A stretch of DNA of 64,000 bases from Serinicoccus sediminis (GTDB taxonomy: Bacteria > Actinomycetota > Actinomycetes > Actinomycetales > Dermatophilaceae), in contig NZ_SDVA01000006.1 of assembly GCF_004153545.1 (NCBI RefSeq), forward strand, positions 144,895 through 208,894. Direction: 5' to 3'. This document shows, piece by piece, positions 51,214 to 58,744 of the stretch (positions are counted from its first letter, which is position 1; each line of letters begins with the position of its first letter). The position numbers and the translations under genes are program-made. The notes below the pieces were generated by a model, which searched no databases, was not told the DNA's origin, and saw only the letters and a list, made by a program, of their open reading frames with translations.

Positions 51214-53700
51214 CTACCCGGCGTCCGCGCCGACCCAGAGCAGCGCCCGGGCGACCAGGGCGAACTGCCCCTTCGGGTGCGCCCGGAACATCGGCTCGGT
51301 GCCGAAGAGCACACCGCGCGAGCCGTCGGTCTCAGCGCTGACGACCACCGCCTGCCCGGCGGCGGCGTCCGGACCGCCCTCGCCGGCCGACGTGGCCCGC
51401 CAGTGCCCGCTGACCAGGGGCTCCTCGCCCAGTCGCTGGTCGACGCGCACGCCGTCACCGAGCCCGGTGAACCAGACGGGGGAGTAGACGAAGGTCTCCG
51501 GGGTGGCCGCGGCCGAGACCGGGCTCGCCGGGTCGTTCTCGACGTGCACCACGCCGTTGGCGTCGCTGCGGCCCCGCACGGCGGTGGCCTCGACGAGGTC
51601 CACGGCGTCGTTGAGCCGGGCGCCGGCCACGCCGCGCCCCACGATGCCGCCGCCGTCGGCGAGGAAGTCCTGCACCTCGGCGCGGGCCTCGTCGGACAGG
51701 TCGGCCCAGCTGAGGCCGCTGGAGACGTAGAGCGCGTCCAGGTCGGACAGATCCAGCCCGTCGTTGAGCGCCGCGCTGCTGACCTCCTGGACGGTCAGGC
51801 CCATCTCGGTGAGGGCCCAGCGCTCCTCGGCGCTGCCGGAGAAGCCGACGACGCGGTCGGAGGCCTCCAGCACCTCGCCGGACGCCCCCTCGGGGGCGGC
51901 GGCCAGCTCGACTCCGAAGGTCTCCACGACGTTGTTCGCCGCCCAGGGGTAGTCCGCCGGCACGAGCAGCGCGCCGTCGGGCAGCAGCTCGACCGGCACG
52001 CCCTGCTCCAGCAGCAGGCTGGCGGCCTGCACGTCCGCCGGGTCCTCCATGGGCACCAGCCAGCCCGAGCCGCTGTCCGCCAGGGACCCGGTGGGGTCGG
52101 CGCCCTCGACGAGGCCGCCGCTGATCCGCAGCGGGTCACCGTCGGGCACGGTGTCGACGTCCGCGCCCCACAGCAGGGCGTGGCTCCACCCGGAGATGTC
52201 GTACATCGCGTCGACGCGGTCGGAGATGTCGGTGCCGCGCCCGAGGATCGTGTTGGCCATGCCGCGCTTGGCCTGGTGCATGTCGACGACGTAGCTGCCG
52301 GCCGGGTAGGACCGTCCGGCGAGCAGCCGGTCCTGCTCGAGCCGGGTCACCTCGATGTCGTTGGCGACGAGGAAGTCGACGAGCCGGGCCGCGGCGGGGG
52401 CCGAGCGCTGGCCCTCGCCCACCGGGATGACGTAGGCGCGCGGGTAGGACGTGGTGTAGACGTCCTCCGGCCCGATGACGCCGTCGAAGAGCCCCACCTC
52501 CACGGGCGTCTGCGGCTCCCCGGCCTCGCCGCGCCGGAAGATCTCGATGTGGTCGGCGAGCAGCTCGTCGCGGTGGTCCGCGGCATACTCCAGCGTCCCC
52601 GAGATGGCCGCGAAGGCGATGTCGGTGTTGATCGCCGAACGCCGCTGCAGCTCCTCGGCGGGCAGGTCGTAGGACGCGTTGTTGACGCGCAGCGGGATCT
52701 CGATGGTGTGGGCGACCGCACCGTGCAGCGCGGCGTACTGCGGGGTGAAGATGGGCGGCCAGTCGTCCCAGCCCTCGTCCCAGTCGCGCAGCGGGATCTG
52801 CACCGGCCGCACCCCGTCGCTCTCGTCGTAGCCGAGACCGTTGATCGCCTCCTCCATGCCCAGCCCGTTGGGGTAGGCGTGCTTGATGAAGAGGTCGTAC
52901 TCGTAGTTCTCCCCGTGCGGGGGCGTCGTCGGCTCGACGAGGGTGCCGTTGACGTAGCCGTGCAGGTCGAGCATGAGCAGCGGCTGGGTGGCGATGAGGG
53001 CGTCGCGCACGGCGACGGTCTCCGGCTGGGTCGCGGTGACGAAGTCGCGGTTGAGGTCGAAGCCGGCGGTGTTGCGGCGGGTGTTGTCGTGCCGGCCGTC
53101 GGGGTTCATCGAGATGACGAGGTGGATGCGGGAGCGCTTGAGCAGCTGCTTCACCGCGGCGTCGTTGCTCGTGGCGTACTCCTCGACGAGCCGCAGCGCG
53201 GCGTCGGTGCCCTCGAACTCGTTGCCGTGGATGTTGGCGTTGACGAAGATCGGGGTCTTGTACTGCTGCGCGAGGCGCCGGTCCCGCGCCGCGGCCGCCG
53301 GGTCCTCGGTGATGAGGTCGCGGTAGGCCGCCTGACGTCGCGCCTGGTTGGCGTTCTCCTTGGCGGTGAGCGTCACGAGGTAGACCTGGCGGCCCCCGGG
53401 GGTCTCGGTGAGGACCTGGGCGGAGACGCGGTCCGAGCTCGCCATCGCGGCGTTCAGCCGCGGCGCGATCTCGTGGTATGCCGTGAGACCGGGCTTGAGG
53501 GCGGCGTCGGTCTCGTCCACCGGCGGCTCCGGCAGCGGGTCCTGGTGCGGGTAGGCCGCGTCGCTGACCGGGTGCGCGGTCACGGGGGCGGTGGTGACCT
53601 GCGCGGACGGGCCGGCCAGGGCCGGTGCGGCGGCCAGGCCTGCGCTGAGGGCCAGGGTCAGCGCGACGGTCGTCGCGGCCGGGCCGGTGCGGTGTGACAT
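51214..53700 (-). CDS. Secreted M14 family metallocarboxypeptidase with C-terminal glutamine-amidotransferase-like domain
   Basis: An 828-residue exported protein. The signal peptide is TTVALTLALSAGLAAAPALA. The peptidase domain has HGNEFEG (His158, Glu161), NPDGRHDNTRRNTAGFDLNRDF cut across the usual loop, and LDLHGYVNG with the third ligand. From about residue 430 the protein changes to Rossmann-like segments (DALYVSSGLSWADLSDEARA; VQDFLADGGGIVGRGVAG), resembling class-I amidotransferase folds that accompany some M14 enzymes. Substrate unknown. ATG 53700 has GAGGAGACCC upstream. Confidence 0.88.
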   Translation of the reverse strand: MSHRTGPAATTVALTLALSAGLAAAPALAGPSAQVTTAPVTAHPVSDAAYPHQDPLPEPPVDETDAALKPGLTAYHEIAPRLNAAMASSDRVSAQVLTETPGGRQVYLVTLTAKENANQARRQAAYRDLITEDPAAAARDRRLAQQYKTPIFVNANIHGNEFEGTDAALRLVEEYATSNDAAVKQLLKRSRIHLVISMNPDGRHDNTRRNTAGFDLNRDFVTATQPETVAVRDALIATQPLLMLDLHGYVNGTLVEPTTPPHGENYEYDLFIKHAYPNGLGMEEAINGLGYDESDGVRPVQIPLRDWDEGWDDWPPIFTPQYAALHGAVAHTIEIPLRVNNASYDLPAEELQRRSAINTDIAFAAISGTLEYAADHRDELLADHIEIFRRGEAGEPQTPVEVGLFDGVIGPEDVYTTSYPRAYVIPVGEGQRSAPAAARLVDFLVANDIEVTRLEQDRLLAGRSYPAGSYVVDMHQAKRGMANTILGRGTDISDRVDAMYDISGWSHALLWGADVDTVPDGDPLRISGGLVEGADPTGSLADSGSGWLVPMEDPADVQAASLLLEQGVPVELLPDGALLVPADYPWAANNVVETFGVELAAAPEGASGEVLEASDRVVGFSGSAEERWALTEMGLTVQEVSSAALNDGLDLSDLDALYVSSGLSWADLSDEARAEVQDFLADGGGIVGRGVAGARLNDAVDLVEATAVRGRSDANGVVHVENDPASPVSAAATPETFVYSPVWFTGLGDGVRVDQRLGEEPLVSGHWRATSAGEGGPDAAAGQAVVVSAETDGSRGVLFGTEPMFRAHPKGQFALVARALLWVGADAG

Positions 53701-53803
53701 GGGTCTCCTCGTCGTGGGGCGCACGTCAGGATAGCCGCCGTCACCGACCCGCACCAGGCGCGCCTCGTGCTCCGGAATCCCCCGGGGCGCTCGCACGTTT
53801 ATC

Positions 53804-53816
53804 CTGGTGACACCAG
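53804..53816. promoter_or_regulatory. Palindrome CTGGTG-A-CACCAG before the BI-1 gene
   Basis: Exact 6-bp arms around a single A, 45 bp before the BI-1 ATG and in the shared gap with the M14 gene. Operator candidate; TTTATCCT just upstream may be a -10 region. Confidence 0.4.
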
Positions 53817-53860
53817 ACACCGCGGTCGCAGGGCCCGGTGCCGAGCTACTTGGAGGTTCC

Positions 53861-54757
53861 ATGGCCGTCAACCCGGTCTTCAACCGCATCGACAAGGAGG
53901 CCGCCCAGGGCGGGTATGCCGGTTTCGGCAGCCAGCAGCAGGGCGGCTACGCCCAGCAGGGCTACGCCCCGCCCCAGGGTCAGCCCACGTTCCCCGCCGG
54001 CTACCAGCCCGGCCCGAGCGAGAGCATGTCCGACCAGCAGCTGCGCGACCTCTACGACCAGCCGCCCGCCGGCCCCGCGCAGACGGGCCGTCTCACGCTG
54101 GACGACGTCGTCGTCAAGTCCCTGATGCTCTTCGGCATCGTGCTCGCCGTCTCCGCGGCGACGTGGATCGCCGTCGGGCCCCGGCCCGGGCTCGCCATGC
54201 CGGTCTGGCTGCTGGGCATGTTCGGCTCGCTCGGCCTGAGCTTCGCGATCGCCTTCAGCAAGAAGGTCAACGTCGGCCTCATCGTGACGCACGCCGTGCT
54301 GCAGGGTCTGTTCCTCGGCGCGGTCAGCGTCACCTTCGAGGCCCTCTACGAGGGCGTGGTGACGACCGCCGTCGTGGCCACCATGGCGACCTTCGCCGGC
54401 ATGTTCATCGGCTGGAAGGCCGGCTTCATCAAGGTGACGAGCAAGTCCCGGCGCATCTTCGGCATGTTCGCGATGGGCTACCTGGTCTTCCTGCTGGTCA
54501 ACCTGGGTGCCTCCTTCCTCGGCTTCGGTGACGGCTGGGGCCTCTACGGCGGCCCGCTGGGCATCCTGATCTCGCTGCTGGGTGTCGGTCTGGCCTCCTA
54601 CAGCCTGGCGATCGACTTCGACTCGATCGACCGCGCGGTGGGCGGTGGCGCCCCGGAGAAGTACTCCTGGCTCCTCGGCCACGGTCTCGTCGCCAGCCTC
54701 GTGTGGCTCTACATCGAGTTCCTGCGGCTCTTCGCGATCCTGCAGAGCAGCGACTGA
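53861..54757 (+). CDS. Bax inhibitor-1/YccA family membrane protein
   Basis: A 298-residue protein with about 60 N-terminal residues rich in Gly, Gln and Tyr (GYAGFGSQQQGGYAQQGYAP) followed by seven hydrophobic helices, the BI-1/TMBIM layout (VVKSLMLFGIVLAVSAATWI first; SLLGVGLASYSLAIDFDSID with the paired Asp of the family near the end). Bacterial homologues act as pH-sensitive calcium leak channels. ATG 53861 has TTGGAGG upstream. Confidence 0.92.
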   Translation: MAVNPVFNRIDKEAAQGGYAGFGSQQQGGYAQQGYAPPQGQPTFPAGYQPGPSESMSDQQLRDLYDQPPAGPAQTGRLTLDDVVVKSLMLFGIVLAVSAATWIAVGPRPGLAMPVWLLGMFGSLGLSFAIAFSKKVNVGLIVTHAVLQGLFLGAVSVTFEALYEGVVTTAVVATMATFAGMFIGWKAGFIKVTSKSRRIFGMFAMGYLVFLLVNLGASFLGFGDGWGLYGGPLGILISLLGVGLASYSLAIDFDSIDRAVGGGAPEKYSWLLGHGLVASLVWLYIEFLRLFAILQSSD

Positions 54758-54780
54758 GCACCCCGCACGACGTGAGCGGT

Positions 54781-55098
54781 ATGCGGCCCGCCGGCAGCTC
54801 GTCTGCCGGCGGGCCGTCCGCTGTCGTCGACACCGAGACCGAGCGGGTCGTCCGGCGCTGGCAGCAGCTGCCGCTGGACCGGGCGCAGGCGGCATACCCC
54901 GGGGTGCGGGGGGTGGTGCAGGAGCTCGCCGACGCGGTCGCCGACCGGGTGGGTGAGGAGCGGGCGACGGTGCCCGACCTGGGACCGGGCGTGGTGGTCG
55001 ACCAGCTGCGCGTCATGGTCTACGACTGGCGGCAGGCGGACCTGCCCGTGGCCGACCTCGCCGAGAGGCTCACCGCCCTGCGCCGCGGGCTGCCCTGA
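54781..55098 (+). CDS. Small conserved-type hypothetical protein
   Basis: A 105-residue soluble protein. After a Ser/Gly-rich start it is mostly helical (TERVVRRWQQLPLDRAQAAY; VVQELADAVADRVGEE; VVVDQLRVMVYDWRQADLPVADLAERLTALRRG split in two helices). I do not recognise a family, though the second half has the look of a small actinobacterial DNA- or protein-binding helical domain. The ATG lies in a GGTATGCG copy; GTG 54772 is an alternative start. It follows the BI-1 gene by 23 bp. Confidence 0.55.
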   Translation: MRPAGSSSAGGPSAVVDTETERVVRRWQQLPLDRAQAAYPGVRGVVQELADAVADRVGEERATVPDLGPGVVVDQLRVMVYDWRQADLPVADLAERLTALRRGLP

Positions 55099-55148
55099 CG
55101 GACCGCCCAGCGCGGCGGCCCGCCCTGACCTGAAGGGTGGCAGGAGCC

Positions 55149-56114
55149 TCAGTGGGCCCCGGCCTCCGCGTGGTCGTCGTCCTTCTTGCCGATCGGCAGC
55201 ACGGCCACGACGCCGACGATCACCAGCCCGACGACGAGCCCGAGGATCGCGGAGAAGAAGGTGTTGGTGAGCCACGCCAGGGCGCCGGCGACGGCCGGGA
55301 TCCATCCGGCGACGACCTCCTCGGCGTGGTGGACGAACTCGTAGATCGGGTGGAAGCCGAGCTCGTCGATCCCGACGAGCAGGATGTGGCCACCGACCCA
55401 GAGCATGGCGACGACCCCGACGATCGACAGCGTCCGCAGCACGATGGGCATCGCCTTCACCAGGCCGCGACCGAACCGTTGCGACCCCTCTGAGTCGCGC
55501 TGGGCCAGGCTCAGCCCGATGTCGTCCATCTTGACGATGAGTGCCACCGCGCCGTAGATGAGCGCGGTGATGGCGAGGGCCACGACGACGAGGATGATGG
55601 CCCGGTTGAGCACCGGCTCGTCGGTCACCTCGTTGAGCGCGATGACCATGATCTCGGCGGAGAGGATGAAGTCGGTCCGGATGGCGCCCGAGGTGACCTT
55701 CTTCTCCGCCTCCGGGCCCTGCTCGACCGCAGGCTCGTCGTGGGCGGAGTCGTGCCCGACGCCGAGCCACTCCAGCACCTTGTGGGCGCCCTCGTAGGAG
55801 AGGTAGCAGCCGCCCAGCATGAGGATCGGGGTCAGCAACCAGGGGACGAAGATGCTGAGCAGCAGGACCGCGGGGACGATGAAGAGCAGCTTGTTGCGGA
55901 CCGACCCGAGGGCGATCGTCTTGATCATCGGCAGCTCACGGCTGGGGTCGACGCCGGTGACGTAGCGCGGGGTGACCGCGGCGTCGTCGACGATGACCCC
56001 GGCGGCCTTGGCGCCCGCGCGGCCTGCGGCGCCGCTGATGTCGTCGACGGACGCGGCGGCGATGCGGGCGAGGGCCGCGATGTCGTCGAGCAGGGCGGCG
56101 AGGCCGGCGGCCAT
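55149..56114 (-). CDS. DUF808 (YedI-type) inner-membrane protein
   Basis: A 321-residue protein with the DUF808 N-terminus LAALLDDIAALARIAAASVDD, GVIVDDAAVTPRYVTG, and several membrane helices (NKLLFIVPAVLLLSIFVPWL, FILSAEIMVIALNEVTDEP, VVVALAITALIYGAVALIV and others). Function unknown; family members may be transporters. The ATG follows GAAAGGTGA. Confidence 0.92.
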   Translation of the reverse strand: MAAGLAALLDDIAALARIAAASVDDISGAAGRAGAKAAGVIVDDAAVTPRYVTGVDPSRELPMIKTIALGSVRNKLLFIVPAVLLLSIFVPWLLTPILMLGGCYLSYEGAHKVLEWLGVGHDSAHDEPAVEQGPEAEKKVTSGAIRTDFILSAEIMVIALNEVTDEPVLNRAIILVVVALAITALIYGAVALIVKMDDIGLSLAQRDSEGSQRFGRGLVKAMPIVLRTLSIVGVVAMLWVGGHILLVGIDELGFHPIYEFVHHAEEVVAGWIPAVAGALAWLTNTFFSAILGLVVGLVIVGVVAVLPIGKKDDDHAEAGAH

Positions 56115-56340
56115 CAGGTCACCTTTCGGGGCAGGAGTCGGTCGGCGTCAGGGTACCGCTACGGCGGTGCCCGACGCCGCACGACGTGGACGTGCGCGCA
56201 CGCTGCATACCCCGCCCCCGACGCCGGCCGACCCGCGCCCCGACGCAACCTGAGCAGAGAAAGATGCCCGAGTCGGGGGTTGCAGCCACTGCCTGGGCGG
56301 CCTTTCTCTGCTCAGGAGGCGAGGAGGGCCGGTCGGGCCG
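56115..56340. other. Gap between DUF808 and thiolase genes with a long inverted repeat
   Basis: No gene is seen. It holds a TGCATACC word (56204-56211) and the 15-bp inverted repeat at 56249-56316. Confidence 0.55.
56249..56316. repeat. Inverted repeat with 15-bp perfect arms and 38-nt loop
   Basis: CCTGAGCAGAGAAAG (56249-56263) and CTTTCTCTGCTCAGG (56302-56316) are exact inverted copies. The loop holds smaller pairs, CCCG-AGT-CGGG and GCAG-CCA-CTGC. The arms are only moderately GC-rich, unlike the flanks. It lies 25 bp after the thiolase stop and may end that transcript. Confidence 0.75.
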
Positions 56341-57564
56341 TCAGGAGAGCCGCTCGATGACCATGGCCATGCCCTGGCCGCCGCCCACGCACATCGTCTC
56401 CAGGCCGAACTGCCCGTCGTGGGTCTGCAACGCGTTGATGAGGGTGGTGGAGATGCGGGCGCCGGTCGATCCGAAGGGGTGGCCGAGGGCGATCGCGCCG
56501 CCGTGGACGTTGAGCCGGTCCTCGTCCATGCCGAGCGCGTCGGAGGAACCGAGCACCTGCACCGCGAACGCCTCGTTGATCTCGTAGAGGTCCATGTCGG
56601 TGATGCTCATGCCGGCGCGGGCGAGCGCCTGCCGGGAGGCCTCGACGGGCCCCAGCCCCATGATCTCGGGGGACAGCGCCGACACCCCGGTGGAGACGAC
56701 GCGGGCCAGCGGGGTGAGACCCAGCTCGGCGGCGCGGGTGTCGCTCATGACGACGAGGGCCGCGGCGCCGTCGTTGAGCGGGCAGCAGTTGCCCGCGGTG
56801 ACGGTGCCGCCCTCGCGGAACACGGGCTGCAGCTGGCTGACCTTCTCCAGGGTCACCCCGGGGCGGGGCCCGTCGTCGGTGCTGACGACGGTGCCGTCGG
56901 CCAGGGTGACCGGCGCGATCTCGCGGGCGAAGACGCCGTCGGCGATGGCCTGCTCGGCGCGGTTCTGGCTGCGGACCCCCCACTTGTCCTGGCGCTCGCG
57001 GGAGATTCCGAGGGAGGTGGCGACGTTCTCGGCGGTCTGGCCCATGGCGATGTAGGCGTCCGGCAGCAGGCCGTCCTCGCGCGGGTCGGTCCAGGTCTCG
57101 TTGGAGGCGGCCATCGCCTGGGTGCGCTCGACCGCGTCGGCGAACAGCGGGTTGCGCCACGCCTCCTTGCCGCCTCCGGCGCCGGAGAAGTCGGCGTACC
57201 GGGAGACGCACTCGACCCCGGCGCTGATGAAGACGTCGCCCTCCCCGGCCTTGATGGCGTGCATCGCCTGGCGCGTGGTCTGGACCGAGCTGGCGCAGAA
57301 CCGGTTCACCGTCGAGCCGGGCACCGAGTCCAGCCCGAGCAGCACGCTCACGACCCGGGCCATGTTGAAGCCGTGCTCGCCCCACGGCTCGGCGCACCCG
57401 AGGTAGAGGTCGTCCACCGTGGTCGGGTCGAGCGCGGGCACCTGCTCCAGGGCCGCGCGGATCACCCCGACGGCGAGGTCGTCCGGGCGCACGGTGGTCA
57501 GCGACCCCTTGAACGCGCGGCCGATGGGGGTGCGGGCGGCGGCGACGATGACGGCCTCAGCCAT
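56341..57564 (-). CDS. Acetyl-CoA acyltransferase (thiolase)
   Basis: A 407-residue thiolase that cleaves or forms 3-ketoacyl-CoA. Catalytic residues are Cys90 in VNRFCASSVQTTRQAMHAIK, the His in ALGHPFGSTGAR and the second Cys in TMCVGGGQGMAM. The start MAEAVIVAAARTPIGRAF is typical of FadA-like beta-oxidation thiolases. No partner FadB lies beside it. It reads in the same direction as the ole operon, 196 bp downstream of oleD, so it might supply or recycle acyl-CoA for the same lipids. Confidence 0.93.
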   Translation of the reverse strand: MAEAVIVAAARTPIGRAFKGSLTTVRPDDLAVGVIRAALEQVPALDPTTVDDLYLGCAEPWGEHGFNMARVVSVLLGLDSVPGSTVNRFCASSVQTTRQAMHAIKAGEGDVFISAGVECVSRYADFSGAGGGKEAWRNPLFADAVERTQAMAASNETWTDPREDGLLPDAYIAMGQTAENVATSLGISRERQDKWGVRSQNRAEQAIADGVFAREIAPVTLADGTVVSTDDGPRPGVTLEKVSQLQPVFREGGTVTAGNCCPLNDGAAALVVMSDTRAAELGLTPLARVVSTGVSALSPEIMGLGPVEASRQALARAGMSITDMDLYEINEAFAVQVLGSSDALGMDEDRLNVHGGAIALGHPFGSTGARISTTLINALQTHDGQFGLETMCVGGGQGMAMVIERLS

Positions 57565-57760
57565 GGTGTCCTCCTTGACGCGAGCGGTATGCCGTGAGTC
57601 TAGGTGAGCGCTGCGGCGCCGCCGGGGGAGAGGTCGGGGCCGTGCCGCTCCCCGTGCCGCGCACGCCCCACCGAGCGCCGTGAGTGGTTGCCGTCGAGTG
57701 CACCGGTCGTGCCCCGATCACGGCCGACGAGGCGACAGGACCGCTGCAGTCGCGCGCGGC

Positions 57761-58744
57761 TCAGAGGCGACTGAGGCCCTCGTCGATGGTCACGGTCGGC
57801 CGCCAGTCGAGGACCTCGCGGGTGCGGCGCTGGTCGAACCAGTGCGCCGTCGAGAGCTGCTCCGCCAGGAAGCGGGTCATCGGCGGCTGCGTGATGGTCG
57901 GCACCCCGGGCACCCGTCCGGACAGCGCGGTCGCGCCCTCCACGGCGGCACCCAGCCCCCAGGCCAGGGGCGTGGGCAGGTGCAGACGCGGGGCGGGGGC
58001 GCCCACGGCCCGGCAGATGTCCCCGACGAGCTCACCGATCGGCCGCGGCTCACCGTTGGTGACCACCAGGGCCTGACCGCGGGCGACGTCGATGCGCTCC
58101 AGAGCAGCCACCAGGGCCGAGGCGGCGTTGTCGACGTAGGTCGTGTCCACCAGCGCGGTCCCCGTGCCCACGAGGGCCAGCCGCCCCTGCCGGGCGCGCT
58201 CGGCGATGCGGCCCACGAGCTGCGTGTCGCCCGGTCCCCAGACCAGGTGCGGCCGGACGGCGGTGGTCGGCAGCGCGTCGGAGTCCGCCTCCAGGGCGAA
58301 GAGCTCGGCCGCCGCCTTGGTGCGTGCGTAGTGCCCGCGCGCCCGCATCGGCGTGGCCGGGCCGGCGCCGGCCCCGATGAGGGACCGCCCGGTGTGCGCC
58401 ACCGAGGGGGAGCTGACCTGCACCAGCCGCCCGCCGCCCTGGGCCCGCAGCCCCTCGATGACCCGGCGGGTGCCCCGCACGTTGATGTCGACGAAGTCGC
58501 GCCACGCCCCCACGACGTCCACCTTCGCGGCGAGGTGGACCACGGCGTCCTGGCCGGTGACCGCACGGTAAACGGCATCGGCGTCCCGGATGTCCCCGAG
58601 CAGCTCGCGGTGCCGCCCGCCGCTCGGGCGGCGCTGCATGACGGTGACCTCCCAGCCGCGCGCGGCCAGCAGGTCGGCCACGGCACCGCCGAGCATGCCG
58701 CTGGCGCCGGTCACCAGCACCCGGCCAGGTGACGGCCCGCTCAT
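57761..58744 (-). CDS. oleD: OleD, NAD(P)-dependent 2-alkyl-3-ketoalkanoate reductase
   Basis: A 327-residue extended short-chain dehydrogenase (3-beta-HSD-like). The Rossmann motif is VLVTGASGMLGGAVADLLAA, the middle motif VVHLAAKVDVVG, and the active site HYARTKAAAE (Tyr and Lys). In the ole pathway OleD reduces the 2-alkyl-3-keto acid made by OleA. Its ATG shares one base with the oleBC stop (TGATG), so the genes are coupled. Identification rests on both the fold and the oleA-oleBC-oleD order. Confidence 0.88.
   Translation of the reverse strand: MSGPSPGRVLVTGASGMLGGAVADLLAARGWEVTVMQRRPSGGRHRELLGDIRDADAVYRAVTGQDAVVHLAAKVDVVGAWRDFVDINVRGTRRVIEGLRAQGGGRLVQVSSPSVAHTGRSLIGAGAGPATPMRARGHYARTKAAAELFALEADSDALPTTAVRPHLVWGPGDTQLVGRIAERARQGRLALVGTGTALVDTTYVDNAASALVAALERIDVARGQALVVTNGEPRPIGELVGDICRAVGAPAPRLHLPTPLAWGLGAAVEGATALSGRVPGVPTITQPPMTRFLAEQLSTAHWFDQRRTREVLDWRPTVTIDEGLSRL

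Noticed and set aside
56249..56316. Insertion sequence or MITE
   Set aside because: I could not find flanking target duplications or a second copy in the window, so it is reported only as an inverted repeat.
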